This document shows, piece after piece, positions 39,601-51,967 of a DNA stretch of 64,000 nt. Numbering within the stretch: the first letter of the stretch is position 1; every line of letters starts with the position of its first letter. The stretch is taken from NCBI RefSeq assembly GCF_001949145.1, contig NW_019091544.1, positions 156,479-220,478 of the forward strand, read 5' to 3'. The notes under the pieces are model-generated. The model made no database searches. It saw only the letters and a program-made list of their open reading frames with translations, and was not told the DNA's origin. Origin of the DNA: Acanthaster planci. Its lineage: Eukaryota > Echinodermata > Asteroidea > Valvatida > Acanthasteridae. A program made the position numbers and the translations under genes.

Positions 39601-42600
39601 TGTCTTCTTGTGCTTATTGTTGGTCGCCTTTATAATGTTTGGTGCCTTTGTTGATTGCGTTGTAAAATGACAATTTCTTTTCTTGTTGGTGAATAATTTA
39701 AATGCTAAAATGCATTATCGCCTCTGTCCTCTGATTAAATTCCGCCTAAAATTAATTTCTATCTGCCTCTTAAATTGATGAATTTGAATTTTTCCACGAT
39801 TTTTATTGATAGACATCCTGTTTGCGGCATTTCACACAAAATATGCCACCGTGACGTTACATTCTGTGACAATAAGTGGTCTGCAAACCCCTAACATATT
39901 CAGTTTCAGCGGCCAACATTTCGAATTACCTTTCGTTGCTGACACTACAAAACTGACACTTAGAGTTTGTTGGCCTACGTTTGGTCTAGATGTTAGCACG
40001 ATTGCAAAACGAGAGTCAAAATAATGACAAAACTTCAGAATATTTTAATGTCATATTTAGTATTCCCCAGAACAAACTCGTCAACTAATTATTTGTATTA
40101 CTGAACATTTGCCGTTTTTTATGACATTTTCATCCCGATTGACTAAGTAAAATTTTCAGTGTGGATTGTCCAGGCTTAGCAGATCACGCATCCCTCTCTG
40201 TTGAAATTCGGTAAAGTAAAGTCATACTAGCAGTACCCGATTATCATAATCATTTGGATAGTAAACTTATTCATTATGTACATTTGTGGTGAAGTGCTTA
40301 TTCTAATAGTGTCCTCTGTAATTCTGGATCCTGTCTTATCAATTTTAGGTGTTTTGTTTTCGCTTAATCGAGATTTGTAGAAAGGGAAAAGAACTCGGCG
40401 AAAAAAACCCAAAGTGTACTAGCGAAAGAGCTACATATAATGTTGTTTTCGTGTGAATAAATTATTGGAGTCTATTTCTGGCACCTTTGTAAGCCAGTAA
40501 TGCGTTTAGTAAGCGAATGAGCTGTTCTGATGATAGTTGAACTACCTGAAAGAAAGAAAATAGTGTGTGGGTAGGAGAATGTTGATTTCTAAATTGCTAC
40601 AAACAATTATGACTTTCATGCGTTAAACTAGACCTAAAGATTTGTCTTGCCCTCACGTCAATTGCTATATGTGCTTTCAATTTCTTCTCTTGTGCGTCTG
40701 ATGTCTGAAGTTTCACATGTTTTCGTTTGTCATGCAACAAGGTTGAAGCGCCTCTCGTTAATAATCGTATTCACAGTTATTCTAAAGTCTTTACAATGTT
40801 CTGGCTTATTCTTGTTTTAATTTCTGTTTTCTTCATTTTGCACATGCCGTAAATACTTTAAATTTCTTGCCACAAGCCTTTCTATACAAGTCTGTCTAAC
40901 AGCTGCTTTCGATGTTTGGAGCTAGTCTGGCGCCCTGAACCTGAAGATCAGGTACAATGCTTATACACAAGTTTCTGTGTTTGTAGTCCTTGCATGGCGG
41001 TTTGCATGGTTTTTGTCTCACTTTTATTTCAGACTCTTTCATTTCAAATCAAGTGCATGGTTGCAGCTTGTGTCCCGTCTGTTGTCCGAAAACTTGAAAA
41101 CAAAGGCCTTTAACCGTAACCATCCTCAATCCTTCACTTGAGGACTTCTAGAGTACTTATATTCCCATCTCCCATTTGCTTGTTTCATGGTGCTAGAGAT
41201 CAAAGACAATCTTGGTGTCTAATTTAGGAAACCTTGAAGAATTTTAGCAGGCAGCAGCTTATTTCTTCATTGGTGCTACCTTTGATCAATGCTAATTGTA
41301 ACCTCCACTCTCGTAGCATTTCTCCAATAAACTGATGGTCAAGTTCGTGTCAATGAATTCCTCTGCATCATTTTCACGGAATATTTTCCTTCTGACAGCA
41401 TTTTTTTTTACTTTGACCAATTTACCCAGGTAGGCTATGCACAGTGATTTGTGATTACTGAAAAGAGACCAGATATACTAACTATTGGAAATATATATAA
41501 AGAAAGCCAACGTGTTTTTATACGTTGTCACTGTTTTCATGAAGAAACAGTGTGTCCCATAATCATGACTTTTCAATTTTGTTAAAATCAACTAGGCTAT
41601 GTGATGCCGACATTGTAGCTTGGTGTAAGCATTTTTTGTTAAAACCATGCAAATCCACTGAGGGCAGCCAAATCAGGATGATCGTCGTGGGGCAGTTTTC
41701 AACTAATCAGCATCTTCTATTTTTATGAAGAGACTCTGTAAATTACTCTAAAAATGTATAAATATGTAGCAATTTTGCACCTATTACGGTTACCTATTAA
41801 AGCACGTGCGTAATCGACACTGCGTACCGTTTTCATGAATAGACAAAATTCACACAAATTTTTGCGTTTTTAAGAACAGACACAGTTCTTGTTTCCAAAC
41901 TAAACAATTTGAATTGACTTGTATAAATGCTATTTTTGTCTTTTATGTAATTTAAGATCTCCTTTAGTCATGAAGTAGTATTGCTTAGGTCAAAGAAACG
42001 CTAGATACTGGGAACTTAGCATTTGAAAATTCATTTGCGATTTTCTCGAAACCTAGTTTTACTCTTCTTCGGTGATGATGTGATCATTGTCACAGTCTAT
42101 TAACCTAGCCGAAAGTGATGTCGGTAGATTAAGTCTCAGGAGATTGCTTTATGTGTAGGCCTGGCTGTTTTATAATTGATGTTTTACTGCGTATGGTTTA
42201 CATTCATGATGTGCGATGTTTCGAGGTACCAAAAACGCCGCTTGTGAATATGATCGAATAGGAGCTAGGATATTTTTGGTTTACCTTGTCTTTGACAGTT
42301 CTCAATTTGAATTGGTTCCTTGTTTATCTCACGTCACACTTCAGCTCATCTGACTCGTTCTTTCTTTTACCTGATTCCAAAAGCTTAACTTATTAGGAAT
42401 TCCACGTGATTTGCGGGTAAAAACGCTCTTTCTAGCAAAATCAGGCTAAATATGGAATGGGCACCATCATTGAAGTTTCGTTAAAGCGTTTAGAATATGC
42501 CTGTACCGGAAGAGCGAGACTGTATGCACAGTCATGGTGGCTTGCTTCACCAGTGTGGTAGAATAGATCGTTGGTCACAAAGTAATGATCAGAGGTTAAA

Positions 42601-43835
42601 TTGAAAGTCATCTATTCGACTTCATCAAGTACGTTGGATATGTCATGACATGCACCTGTATTTGTTTGTATTTGACAGTGTAGTGGTTCTCTGAACTTTC
42701 TTGTTGGTGATATGGTATGCGTTCCATCGTCAAGACTTGTTAAGAAATAATTGTTTGTCTATGGGGAATGGTGTGATGTCTTGTGGGCTTGCAAGTGACT
42801 GCAATGTTGATTGAGCATTATAAAAGGTCGTTATGATACATTTAGTAACCCTGAATACTACCTACACGGGTATGAGTCGTACATGCAACGTGGAAGTCTT
42901 ATTATACCACAGACATTTTTCTTTGTTTCATTGAATAAAATGACTCGTTCCTGTCGAGCATTTATTATCCTCACTATAAGAAAATGTCACACACTCAAGT
43001 TAACTTCGCTTTTAATAACTTACAGTTGTCTGTTTATTTCTTTCAACTTCTATATACCATTCTGGGTAATGTTTGGGATAGCATGTTTCACGGTATTTAT
43101 CACATGCATGAGCTTGTTTTGTTGTCGCTTTTGTTCTTTGCCCAGTTGCTGTACGCATGGAGTACAGAACCAATTGGTTTATCCGTTAAAACAATATTTC
43201 AATAGTTTTTTTTTTATAAAAAGATGACCCTTAAGGTAATTTGTATGATTGATGGCATTTTTGTCAGTAATATTGAACGTAGCTTTTCGATAAACTAAAA
43301 GTAATTCTTATTTTCATATTATTTTATTAGTGCTTTTCAAATTGTGCCTTTACATAACAGTAAAGTCTCACTTTCACTGAGGTTACCTTCAGTACTGTCC
43401 TGTAATCTTATTTGACTTAACGTCTCGGCTTTTGTAGTAATTGTTTTCATTTGCTTGTCTGCGCGTCGCCGTAGTCCTTTTTTCCATCCCTGAAGTTACC
43501 CAAGTCCTTGCTGGGCATCAATCCTGGAAATATCGAAAGCGTGGACGTTCTTTTGACTGTAAATATGTCGTTCACATTTCATCCATTTAGCGGGGAGGTC
43601 CAAACTGGGGGGGGGTGTTTGCGGCCTCTTTGTTTTTATTTCTACTGATTAATTTTAATGCGTTATGTGTATATTTTTTCAGGAATACTTGTTCATTTTT
43701 TTATTTTTAATTTCAAATGGCACTTGGGTTTGATGTATATTCCAAATAATTCCTTTAAGACCACACTATGCTTTGAACGTTTGCTTCCAATTTTCAGTGC
43801 CTTTCGTTGCTCATTGTTTATAATCAATTTGTTTG
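36619..43835. other. Long non-coding stretch
   Basis: AT-rich with only short ORFs. A direct repeat AATGCACGTCGTT occurs at about 37499 and 37549. The 138-codon frame at 42811-43227 starts at TTG and shows no domain. I find no splice-supported exon, although introns of the HS1BP3-like gene could run through here. Confidence 0.4.
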
Positions 43836-44015
43836 TTAATACGGTCGATTCGCAATAGTGGGCCTCCAAGACTTTGCAACGCATTAGCCGATCACATCGT
43901 GCGAAATCTGTCAGCCCTTTTCAAATGCGCATTCGGTCGACGGATCTTGCGCATTGTTATTGGCCAACGCGTTGCAATCTTTCGGAGGCGCACTATTGTG
44001 AATCGCACGTATTAA
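43836..44015. mobile_element. 180-bp palindromic MITE flanked by TTAA
   Basis: The left arm TACGGTCGATTCGCAATAGT (43840-43859) continues through GGGCCTCCAAGACTTTGCAACGC. The right arm complements it: GCGTTGCAATCTTTCGGAGG, then CACTATTGTGAATCGCACGTA ending at 44011. The arms are about 50-60 bp. TTAA lies immediately outside both ends (43836-43839 and 44012-44015), as expected for a piggyBac-type target duplication. TTAATACG is itself part of the palindrome, so the TTAA could be internal. The element is non-coding and more GC-rich than its surroundings. Confidence 0.75.
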
Positions 44016-45689
44016 GGAAGCAAACAGTTCATCAACGTGCTTAAACACTTGGAACATTAACAGTGAGCCCGATTGCCAATTCAGTTGAAATAAAAGACGT
44101 TATTCTTTTTTATTTTTGTCTCTTTTTTGCAGGAACGTGCCGTTTGTTTTCGTTGGTTTTGGGGAGACAAACATGAACGACGCTCCTTACAACCAACGTG
44201 TACCGCCGGGTTGACTTACGTATAAATCACCAACTCTTACATCTCTCTTTAAAAGGATTGACTCATTTGATTCTGAGGTGGTAGAAGAATGTCAAGAGTT
44301 AAATCTAAAACAACAAAGAGATAAATTTGAGAGCTACTGGTGTTTTTTCTTTATTAAAAGTCTGTAAAAAGTATTTCGTATGCGAAGTGTCATTTTTACT
44401 ATTAAAAATGAACATAGCTATCGAAAAACTACATGTACTTTTATGAAGCTTATGCTGTTATGTTAATACCTTGTTCATTTTTAATAATCGTTGGAAAAAG
44501 GTACTGTACCTTCAGATGTCTTACTATACACCATTGGTAAAGCTTCGTTTTACTTTTAAAACTCAGTTGGCAACGTACAAATCTCGGTTGGTCGTCAAAG
44601 ATCTATCACGTTTAAATCATCCTTGGTTCGAGAAAATCCTCATCCAAATGTTTTGTAATGTCAACAAAAACAATTTGGGATGACGTACGAAGCACTGTTC
44701 CCCTGTCAAATTGTATCCCTTTAAATACCACATGTGAGATAGGAAAGAATGCGGGTGCACTTCCCTCATTTTGATAGGAAAGATGAGTTGTGAATTTGCT
44801 GTGGCTGTTAAACGTGGATTGTTAGGAGATGATGAGTGATTTCTATTAGGAATTGGCTCAGATTAGATCTGGAGATTGGCTCAATGAAAACACCTGTGTC
44901 TCACCTTTCCAGGTCAACCAACGTCGTCCGCCCCAATGAAAATAACGCAAGAAATCTTGCAAAGTTTCCATTGTCTTTTTCCGTCGTCTTGGCCACTGAT
45001 CATTTATCGTTGCTATAGGCCTACTACGCAGTGTATGCTTCGCAGTATATACTACGCAGTGTTCACCGGAACCTTATAGAGGGATCCCAATACGACGCTT
45101 TTAACATCGATCTGCGCACTTCTGCGTTTGAAAACGAGGCTGTATGTGTCAGCTTCAATTCTTAATACGATCAGACGATTGAAAGTAAGGAGTCAAGACA
45201 CAAAATACATAAAGGTATGTTAAATTCAGACTTTTCAGGCTGAAAAGTTTTGTGGAAGAGTCTTTCAGGCTGACTCGACGCGTAATCAAAAGAAAATATA
45301 ACGACAATTGACTGCGAACTAACGTACCTGCGATGGTCGTATATCTTGTACAGTGGGCGTGATTTAAACTGAAGTGGCGTCACACTTACGAAGCGGATAC
45401 TCCATGTAATGTGTGGACTCCGCGGGCGCGCGCGACGAAGTTCAACACATAGAGCCTCGGTTTCGATGCAGATATGCGCAGACGGCGCTAATGTGAAATC
45501 CCTCTACAGTAAATACTTACAAAGTGTCACCTTCTGTAACCCGTTCACTTTAATAGCAATAATGAAGGCACTGTCAATCCACCATACATGTGTAAGTTTA
45601 GAATAAATTAATTTCAAGCATTTTAATAACTTGACCTTTCTTTTCAACGTTCATACCCCAAAGTACATGACATATACATGAACATAATT
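44016..45689. other. Non-coding stretch left of the L2 relic
   Basis: It contains a short CTACGCAGTGTATGCTTCGC-type local repeat (about 45025-45062), one copy of the 39-bp CRE-containing repeat (45351-45389) and a CG-rich patch (CGCGGGCGCGCGCGACG at about 45421). No gene is supported. Confidence 0.45.
45351..45389. repeat. 39-bp dispersed repeat, copy left of the L2 relic
   Basis: CAGTGGGCGTGATTTAAACT... matches 48618-48656 at 36 of 39 positions in the same orientation. The sequence around it is not alignable by eye beyond a few bases. It is probably a fragment of a non-autonomous element. Confidence 0.7.
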
Positions 45690-47405
45690 GGACCCATCTT
45701 TTTGTGGGTCGCCGATAATCACATCTCTTGTTAATTCTTCCATTAACCGTGCAGTTTTTCCAAATGATTTTAAGATGTTTACTGTCGCTCCCATTCCAAA
45801 ATCTCGCAACCTAGAGGCTGATCAAGCCGAACTGCTTAAGAATTATCGGCCAGTTGCCAATTTACCATTTGTCTCTAAGGTTCTCGAGAAGGTGGTTGCG
45901 CAACATCCGACTAATCATATGACTAGGTTTATGTTACATTAACCTTTTCAATCGGCATATAAGCGCCACCATAGGAAGGAAACGGCTCTCGCCCGCATTC
46001 AAAATGACATTTGGAAAAATATGGATGAGGGCAAAGTTTCCAATCTGGTTTTTCTTGATCTAAGTGCCGCTTTTGATACGCTTGATCATGACATTTTGCT
46101 TCATTGATTAAGGACACATGTTGGAGTCTCACAAAATACCTTCAAGTGGTTTTCTTCTTTACACCTTAGAGACGGTTTACAAAGAGTTCAGATTCGGTCT
46201 TTATCGCCTGATGGTCGGATCGGATGTCGGAACCATGAGTGACGCCTGTACACTTACGGAGACGCCTATACAAGTACGGTGTCCCTCAGGGCTCTGTACT
46301 TGGACCACTTTTATTCAATGTGTATATGTTGCCATTAGGGGATGTTACTAGGCATCATGGACTGAGTTGTCATTTTTATGCAGATGACACTCAGTTGTAT
46401 TTGTCAGCACAGCCAACTGCCAGTAACATACAGCAACAAGTGTCAGTTTTGGAAAAGTGCTGTGACGACATCAAATGTTGGATGGCGATTAATTTTTTGA
46501 AGCCAAATGATGATAAAACAGATCTGCTTATTATTGGATCGCATATGTCGTTGAGCAGAATTCCTAGGACTGTTGTGAATATAGGTAATCACAATATTAC
46601 CGCACTCTCTGAAGTCAAGAATCTCGGTGTGATTTTTGACAACAAAATGAATATGCAATCCCACATCAAGAATGTCTCTCGCAGTGCAATGTATCACCTG
46701 TACAATCTAAGCAAAATTAAACGTTATTTGGGTCAATCAGCCATGGAGCAGATTATTCATGCACTTGTTATGTCTCAGCATTGACTATTGTAACTATGTT
46801 TTAATTGGTCTATCGGCGTCAGCCCTTGCTCCTTTGCAGAGAGTCCAGAATGCTGCAGCAAGGTTACTCACTAATGGCAAGAAATTTGACCACGCTACTC
46901 CTGCGCTGATGCAATTACATTGGTTGCCAGTAAAATACAGGGTAGTTTTTAAAGTGTGTCTCCTGATATTTAAATGTCTTCACGACAGTGCTCCAAGTTA
47001 TTTAAGTGATGTGCTTGATGTTAGGATTCCTAGTCGATTCACCCGTTCTGCGTTGGACTCGTCTAGGCCTACTCCCCCCAAAACTAGGCTGTCTTCTGCT
47101 GGCGAGTGGATGTTTTCTGTGGCTGGTCCCCGTCTCTGGAACCAGCTTGAAGTTCAACTTAGAGAGTCTAGGAATGTGGAGAGTTTTAAGACCGGGCTGA
47201 AGACGCACCTTTTTAAACAAGCATTTTTAGTTTGTTAGTATTGATTTTAACTGTGGTACATGTAGGTTTTATTTATTTCTTATTTATTTATTCATTCATT
47301 TAGTTATGTATTTCTTTATTTATACTTATACTCATACTGATGTACAGCGCCTGGGAGCAGTTTGATGGATTGGGCGCTTTATAAATGTCAAGTATTATTT
47401 ACTAT
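45690..47405 (+). mobile_element. 5'-truncated, broken CR1/L2-type LINE
   Basis: Pieces of one reverse transcriptase lie in order across several frames. First comes an N-terminal RT block with ...PIPKSRNLEAD...LKNYRPVANLPF (45688-45942), then a stop. Motif A follows with LVFLDLSAAFDTLDH (about 46047-46090), then another stop. A shifted piece comes next, then [13 protein letters not shown] and the catalytic YADD (46377-46388) within 46239-46784. After a frameshift, the C-terminal block carries IDYCN, RVQNAAARLL, LHWLPV and FKTGLKTHLF (46759-47238). The 3' tail has CAGCGCCTGGGAGCAGTTTG and GGGCGCTTTATAAATG, then a TATTATTTA end, typical of CR1/L2 3' ends. It is 5'-truncated (no endonuclease seen) and non-functional. 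Confidence 0.92.
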
Positions 47406-48617
47406 AGTTATTTTTCAATTGCACCCTCCATATAAAAACCGTACCGTTCTTCATCCCTGTAACTGTATGTATTCCTGTTTGTAGTGGGTGCTGGCGAATA
47501 TGCGTCATTTTGTAAATGCATGAACCGAGGAGATATCTAGATCTAATCTAGATAGAATGAAAATTACGTTTTCAAAGTTGTAGTTAAAGAGTATTATGAT
47601 TGACTACAGTGTGAGATCTGTGGGTTCTTGTAAAGGATGAACTTGTCTGTGCGATAGCGTAACAATTTTAATGTCTGCAATGGACTGGTTATATTTACAG
47701 AATTCATGTAAAGACGGGAGATTTCAGCTCTGTATTTGCATTATTCTTGGTTGTGTGTGTCTATGTTTTCCTGTGCAAAGACTTCAGAGTTCAAAGATGG
47801 TGGTAATGGTTAGACATGTTTGTGTGAGACTTGTTAGCTAAAGATGGGAGTGACCTAGATGCTGATAGGTGAACTGTATTAAACGATGTTTGTTGTTGAT
47901 TTATGTGTGTATTAAGTTACATGTAACACAGAACGTAGAAGTGATTGAGTAAACTCAGCGAGCAATGGTACATAATTCATTTTATTCACCATTTCGTCGA
48001 AGTTTACGTCACACTACTCGTGTTATAGTTATTCTCTTGTTGAAATATTACCAATGGTGTTTACTGATCTTAAGGCAAGCATGATGGAAAACAGGCGTAC
48101 ACCGTTATGGGCATACATCATTTATGTTGTTTATTTTTTGAAGGCACAGAAATAAGTGTTATTCAAGTTGGAGCATGTGTTTTACTAAATGATGTATAAA
48201 TACAGGCCCGATAGATACATAAAGTACTGTCATCCACAACTTTAATGAAAATCTTACCAAGTATAGAAAAAAGGAAACTTGTACAAGATACATGTACATT
48301 CACTGTACACGAATTGTTACAATTGTAAAGCTTATTTGCAATGGCCTCTTCTGATTGGTGCTTCATTAAACTTTTTTAAAACAGGTATTCCTGTCTTCTT
48401 TTCTTTTTTTTTGGTAGGCCCTAGATTGTTTTAGAGCAGTGGCGCACCCGAAGGTACTCAGGGAGCTTGAGCCCCCCTCCAGGTTTTGTTTTCTTTCTAA
48501 AAGAAAAATACAATACCGGTTCGTAAGTGACTTTGTCACACACGCTCCATTGCAGGCTCTCATTGGACGAACACTAAAAGTTGCGCGTTAACTCCCGGTT
48601 CCATGTAACACCGTGTG
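47406..48617. other. Non-coding stretch
   Basis: No gene is supported. Near 48420-48480 there is a GGCGCACCCGAAGG...GAGCCCCCCTCC patch that resembles the other C/G-run repeats of this window. Confidence 0.4.
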
Positions 48618-48656
48618 CAGTGGGTGTGGTTTAAACTGAAGTGACGTCACACTTAC
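48618..48656. repeat. 39-bp dispersed repeat with a perfect CRE palindrome
   Basis: Partner of 45351-45389. This copy contains GTGACGTCAC, an exact CRE-type (TGACGTCA) palindrome. The other copy has GTGGCGTCAC. Whether it binds CREB/ATF factors is unknown. Confidence 0.65.
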
Positions 48657-50286
48657 TAACCGCCACGCTACGCGACGGGGGAGGACGCTTTGGCATCATG
48701 AGCTATCGGGGGGGGGTATAAATTCCAGTTTAACCCTACCACCGCGACACTGTTTCCGAGTAAACTCTTTAAAAACTAAAATAACGCACGGAACGCTTTC
48801 GTGAATTTTTGTATGTTCAAATCGTATTAAAGAAATTCACGAGGCTGTGACTTGAACAACATACGTCACAGTTGATAAGTATTGTATCTGTTTTAATTGC
48901 TACAAAGCAGAAAATAGTGTTACGGCGATAAAATGTACGTATGCTGTTTAAACGTAATGAGCAAGGATTTTATTTTTATACTTATTCTTAATATTATTAA
49001 TTTTAATATGTTTATCACGAAACTGTCTTCATGTTTAATCTTCAATCACTATTTAGTCTCAATGAATTTCTTAATGTAAATGAAAGTTGTTTATTAATAA
49101 TATACATGTTAATGATAGTAGGTGACAAATTATCTACTGATTGTTGTCTGAGTTATTTTTCTGGTTGTCTGTCTGACCGCCTTTCTTATCAAACGACTCC
49201 TCTTTAATTGGTAAGTGCCTTTACTTTAAATTTTACTTTGCTGTAACCAAAATATAGAAAAGCACCTCTGATTTTAAAACAGGCTACGTTTGGTAAAAAA
49301 AAACTTTCAGATGATCCTGTCCGAGGTACTCCTTGATCAATGATGAACAATCAAGAATCGAGGTCTGAATTTTATGATTAAAAAACTCTTCTCGGAAAAA
49401 TTTGCATGGGGATGTTATTTCAGGAATGGAATGTAATTTTAAGCGAAGGGAGTAGAATTGGGTGAGAAGTTTGATTGCTTGATTGTGAAAGTGAAAATAT
49501 GAAATGAGTGAGAAGTGGACGTGAATTGAAGTGTGGAGGTCGTAGTCTGGAGGGATGCAACTACATGTAATTATATCCTGGTCAAACTACTTATTGACCT
49601 TGCCTGGAAACTTACAGCTGAGACCAACATGGTTCCTTATGCAATGACACGGGGGGGGCAGCAACAACAAAACCGACTCACAAAAATGTTGGTTCATAAA
49701 TTCATTTTCTTCATTCGTGCAATTTCCCGTGTGGTAGGTCCACGTGAGTTTACACTTGTCGTTGCAAATGCATACATGCATGTATCACATCAACACAACT
49801 CCCGCGGAGCTGTTCTTTCTTGGATATCGGTACTGTAAATATCAATTAGCGATATAAAAGCCCATTTAGGCAGCTTGGATTCCAAGAAAATCATACTGTA
49901 TCTAGCTTTGCGTTCGTTTTCTTTTCAAATCCTTAGTCATTAGCATGCACGTACTAGAGAATATTTATCCCTCGTTCAGCTGAGTTTAAGTGATTGGAAT
50001 GAAATATTGGACCGATCGTGAGTTTCTAAATTTGTTCTCAAAGTGCTTTTAAATGAGGGTGGAGGATATCATGGATTGCAAAATTTCCGGGGAGGGGGTG
50101 TGCCACAGACCCCGGCCGCCAAACACATCTTTTGGTTTCTATCATATCCTGAAAGCTCGCTCCGGATCCGCTGTTGGCACAGCCGACATTGTCGCGCTCA
50201 TTTCTCCGAATTTTCTCAATTAAGCGCAGGGTGCCTAACCGTCGTCCAGATTCCAAGGTCCTGAAATTATATTTTGTCTCTATCAG
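48657..50286. other. Stretch upstream of the recognised HS1BP3-like exons
   Basis: Further upstream exons (PX domain and acidic linker) are expected 5' of 50287, but I could not recognise any here. There is a poly-G-rich repeat patch at about 48709-48716 and another at 50045-50115 (GGGGAGGGGGTGTGCCACAG). Confidence 0.35.
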
Positions 50287-51290
50287 ACACAGGTGTTCTG
50301 CTGTTCTCAGACAACATTGAGGACATGACGGATATGGACAATGCAGGAGGGATTTACCTTCCTCTTGGTGCAGAAGATACCCACAAGAAGACATCTGAGT
50401 TTCTCGGTCTGGATGACGAAGACGACAAAGACCTCTTGAAGTAAGAGTTCACAATTATGGGAAAAAAAGCAGTTTCGAATTCGTTATCTGAAGTTCTTGT
50501 CTTTGAAGGAGTACTTCTTTCGTGGTACACAATGCGTTGGCTCTGGTTAGAGTTACAAGAAATTGCTCTTGTCGGGAAAAAACCCTGAGAAATTACAGTT
50601 TTCACACTGACATGACATTGGCAAGCTTCTATTCGTAGACTTATAGTGCCAGAAGATAAGATGATTTCTCTGAAAGTAAGCAGGATATCATCAGTCCGAA
50701 TGCCGTCAGAGCAAACTGTTTCTTTTCACAAGCTCTCGGAAAGTGCAGAGAACTTGCCTCTTTGACAAGTTATTTTTTTGTCGTTACAGACATTCAAGCA
50801 AAACAACTAATATCTTGTCAACATGACTAGCGTTTGCTTTTGAATGTATATCTTTGAAATACATTGTTTGGGAAGAAACCATGGGGGATTGATAGCCGAG
50901 GGATACATTGCCAAGCAGTAGCATTGTCAATTTGTACACAGCATTGAAGATGACCTAGATCAGCTACTCTCAGATGTCATCAAGAAGCCTGAGAGACCTG
51001 CCAAGAAACCATCCCCCAAATCAAAGCCATCACCCGCCAACAAGTCATCACTATCAGCAGGCAAACCTACTCTAGCCCAAAGACCCGTTCCAGCTGCCCG
51101 AGCGACAGGCCCAGGGAAGACCCCACCGAAGCCAGCTCCAAGGAGAGGAAAGACGACCTCTACTGGAGGAACACAGGCAGCTGGGACCCAATCTGAGGGA
51201 CAGAACGTTGAAACGATGGACGACGGTGACATTCTGAAGTACATTCAGGAGAATGCAGCAGACGAGGCGGCTAGTTTGGATCTGTTTTAG
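50287..51290 (+). CDS. HS1BP3: HS1BP3-like protein (HCLS1-binding protein 3), last two coding exons
   Basis: Penultimate exon: 50287-50440 (acceptor TTTTGTCTCTATCAG, donor TTGAA|GTAAGA). Last exon: 50942-51290 (acceptor TTGTACACAG, TAG stop). The 501-bp intron splits an Asn codon and the frames join cleanly. The encoded C-terminal ~165 aa begin with GVLLFSDNIEDMTDMDNAGG and IYLPLGAED, followed by an acidic stretch. The last exon starts IEDDLDQLLSDVIKKP, continues as a Lys/Pro/Ala/Ser-rich region with SH3-ligand-like prolines, and ends TMDDGDILKYIQENAADEAA then SLDLF. From memory, the human protein has the same order: a DDPDLGG-IPLGD block, an EEDLDQIL block, a proline-rich linker, then MDILQYIQ and a terminal LF. 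In vertebrates it is a PX-domain, phosphoinositide/phosphatidic-acid-binding protein linked to HS1 signalling and autophagy. The PX exons are not visible here. Confidence 0.85.
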
Positions 51291-51740
51291 AACAGAAACT
51301 GACTGGTAACAAATCTGGACATCTGGCCAAGGGGTCAAAGATAGAAGAAAATTCCACAAAAACCATTCCTGAATTCTCGCAGTCGGGATGACATCACTGA
51401 ATCTTGACTCTTCTCGCTGAGTGGCTATTCCATATTTCTCACTCAAAACTTAACAGGCAAAAATAGTGTTGCAGTCTGTAGGGAAAATCTAAATTATTGA
51501 CTAAACTCTTAACCTTTACATCAAATATGCCCGAAATTTCACTGTTCATGTACTGTGAATATCTCCCACATTGTACCGAAAAGAATTCAGTTATTTCCAT
51601 GTTGCAGCAAAAGAGAAGGAAACATGCAAATCCTTGTACAAAATGAATGGAAAGTTGCCCCTTTATCCAGCCGCAGGTGCAGTAAATGGAACAACCTCCG
51701 ACCACGAGAATCAAACTATTTTACAGACAGAAGTAGCCCA

Positions 51741-51746
51741 AATAAA
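51741..51746 (+). terminator. Candidate polyadenylation signal of the HS1BP3-like gene
   Basis: AATAAA occurs 451 bases after the stop codon, followed within 30-50 bases by T/G-rich sequence. It is the first canonical hexamer I find after the stop. Confidence 0.45.
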
Positions 51747-51873
51747 AAAAACCAAACTTAATACAGAATGTACTTCGTGACATGTTTTATTGGATTGCCA
51801 AAAGAGACTCTAGAACATAGACAAATAAGTGCGTGAGTCTGAATTTAAAGTCTTCAAAGCCTCATGTACTTAG

Positions 51874-51967
51874 GAGAAATGGGTTTGCAGGTACACCATG
51901 GATTCAATCTCTTATGCCAAGGTATGGTTCTCATTGATTCCATGGTGTACCCACAAACCCATTTCTC
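51874..51967. repeat. 94-nt long-stem hairpin downstream of HS1BP3-like gene
   Basis: GAGAAATGGGTTTGCAGGTA (51874-51893) continues to CACCATGGATTCAAT. It is the reverse complement, with 3-4 mismatches, of ATTGATTCCATGGTG...GAGAAAT-complement ending at 51967. The stem is about 35 bp and the loop about 24 nt. It lies just past the candidate poly(A) signal. It is either a small palindromic element or a small-RNA precursor. Confidence 0.65.

Noticed and set aside
42811-43227. 138-codon hydrophobic ORF
   Set aside because: Begins at TTG, not ATG, lies in very T-rich sequence and has no family likeness. Hydrophobicity follows from the T content.
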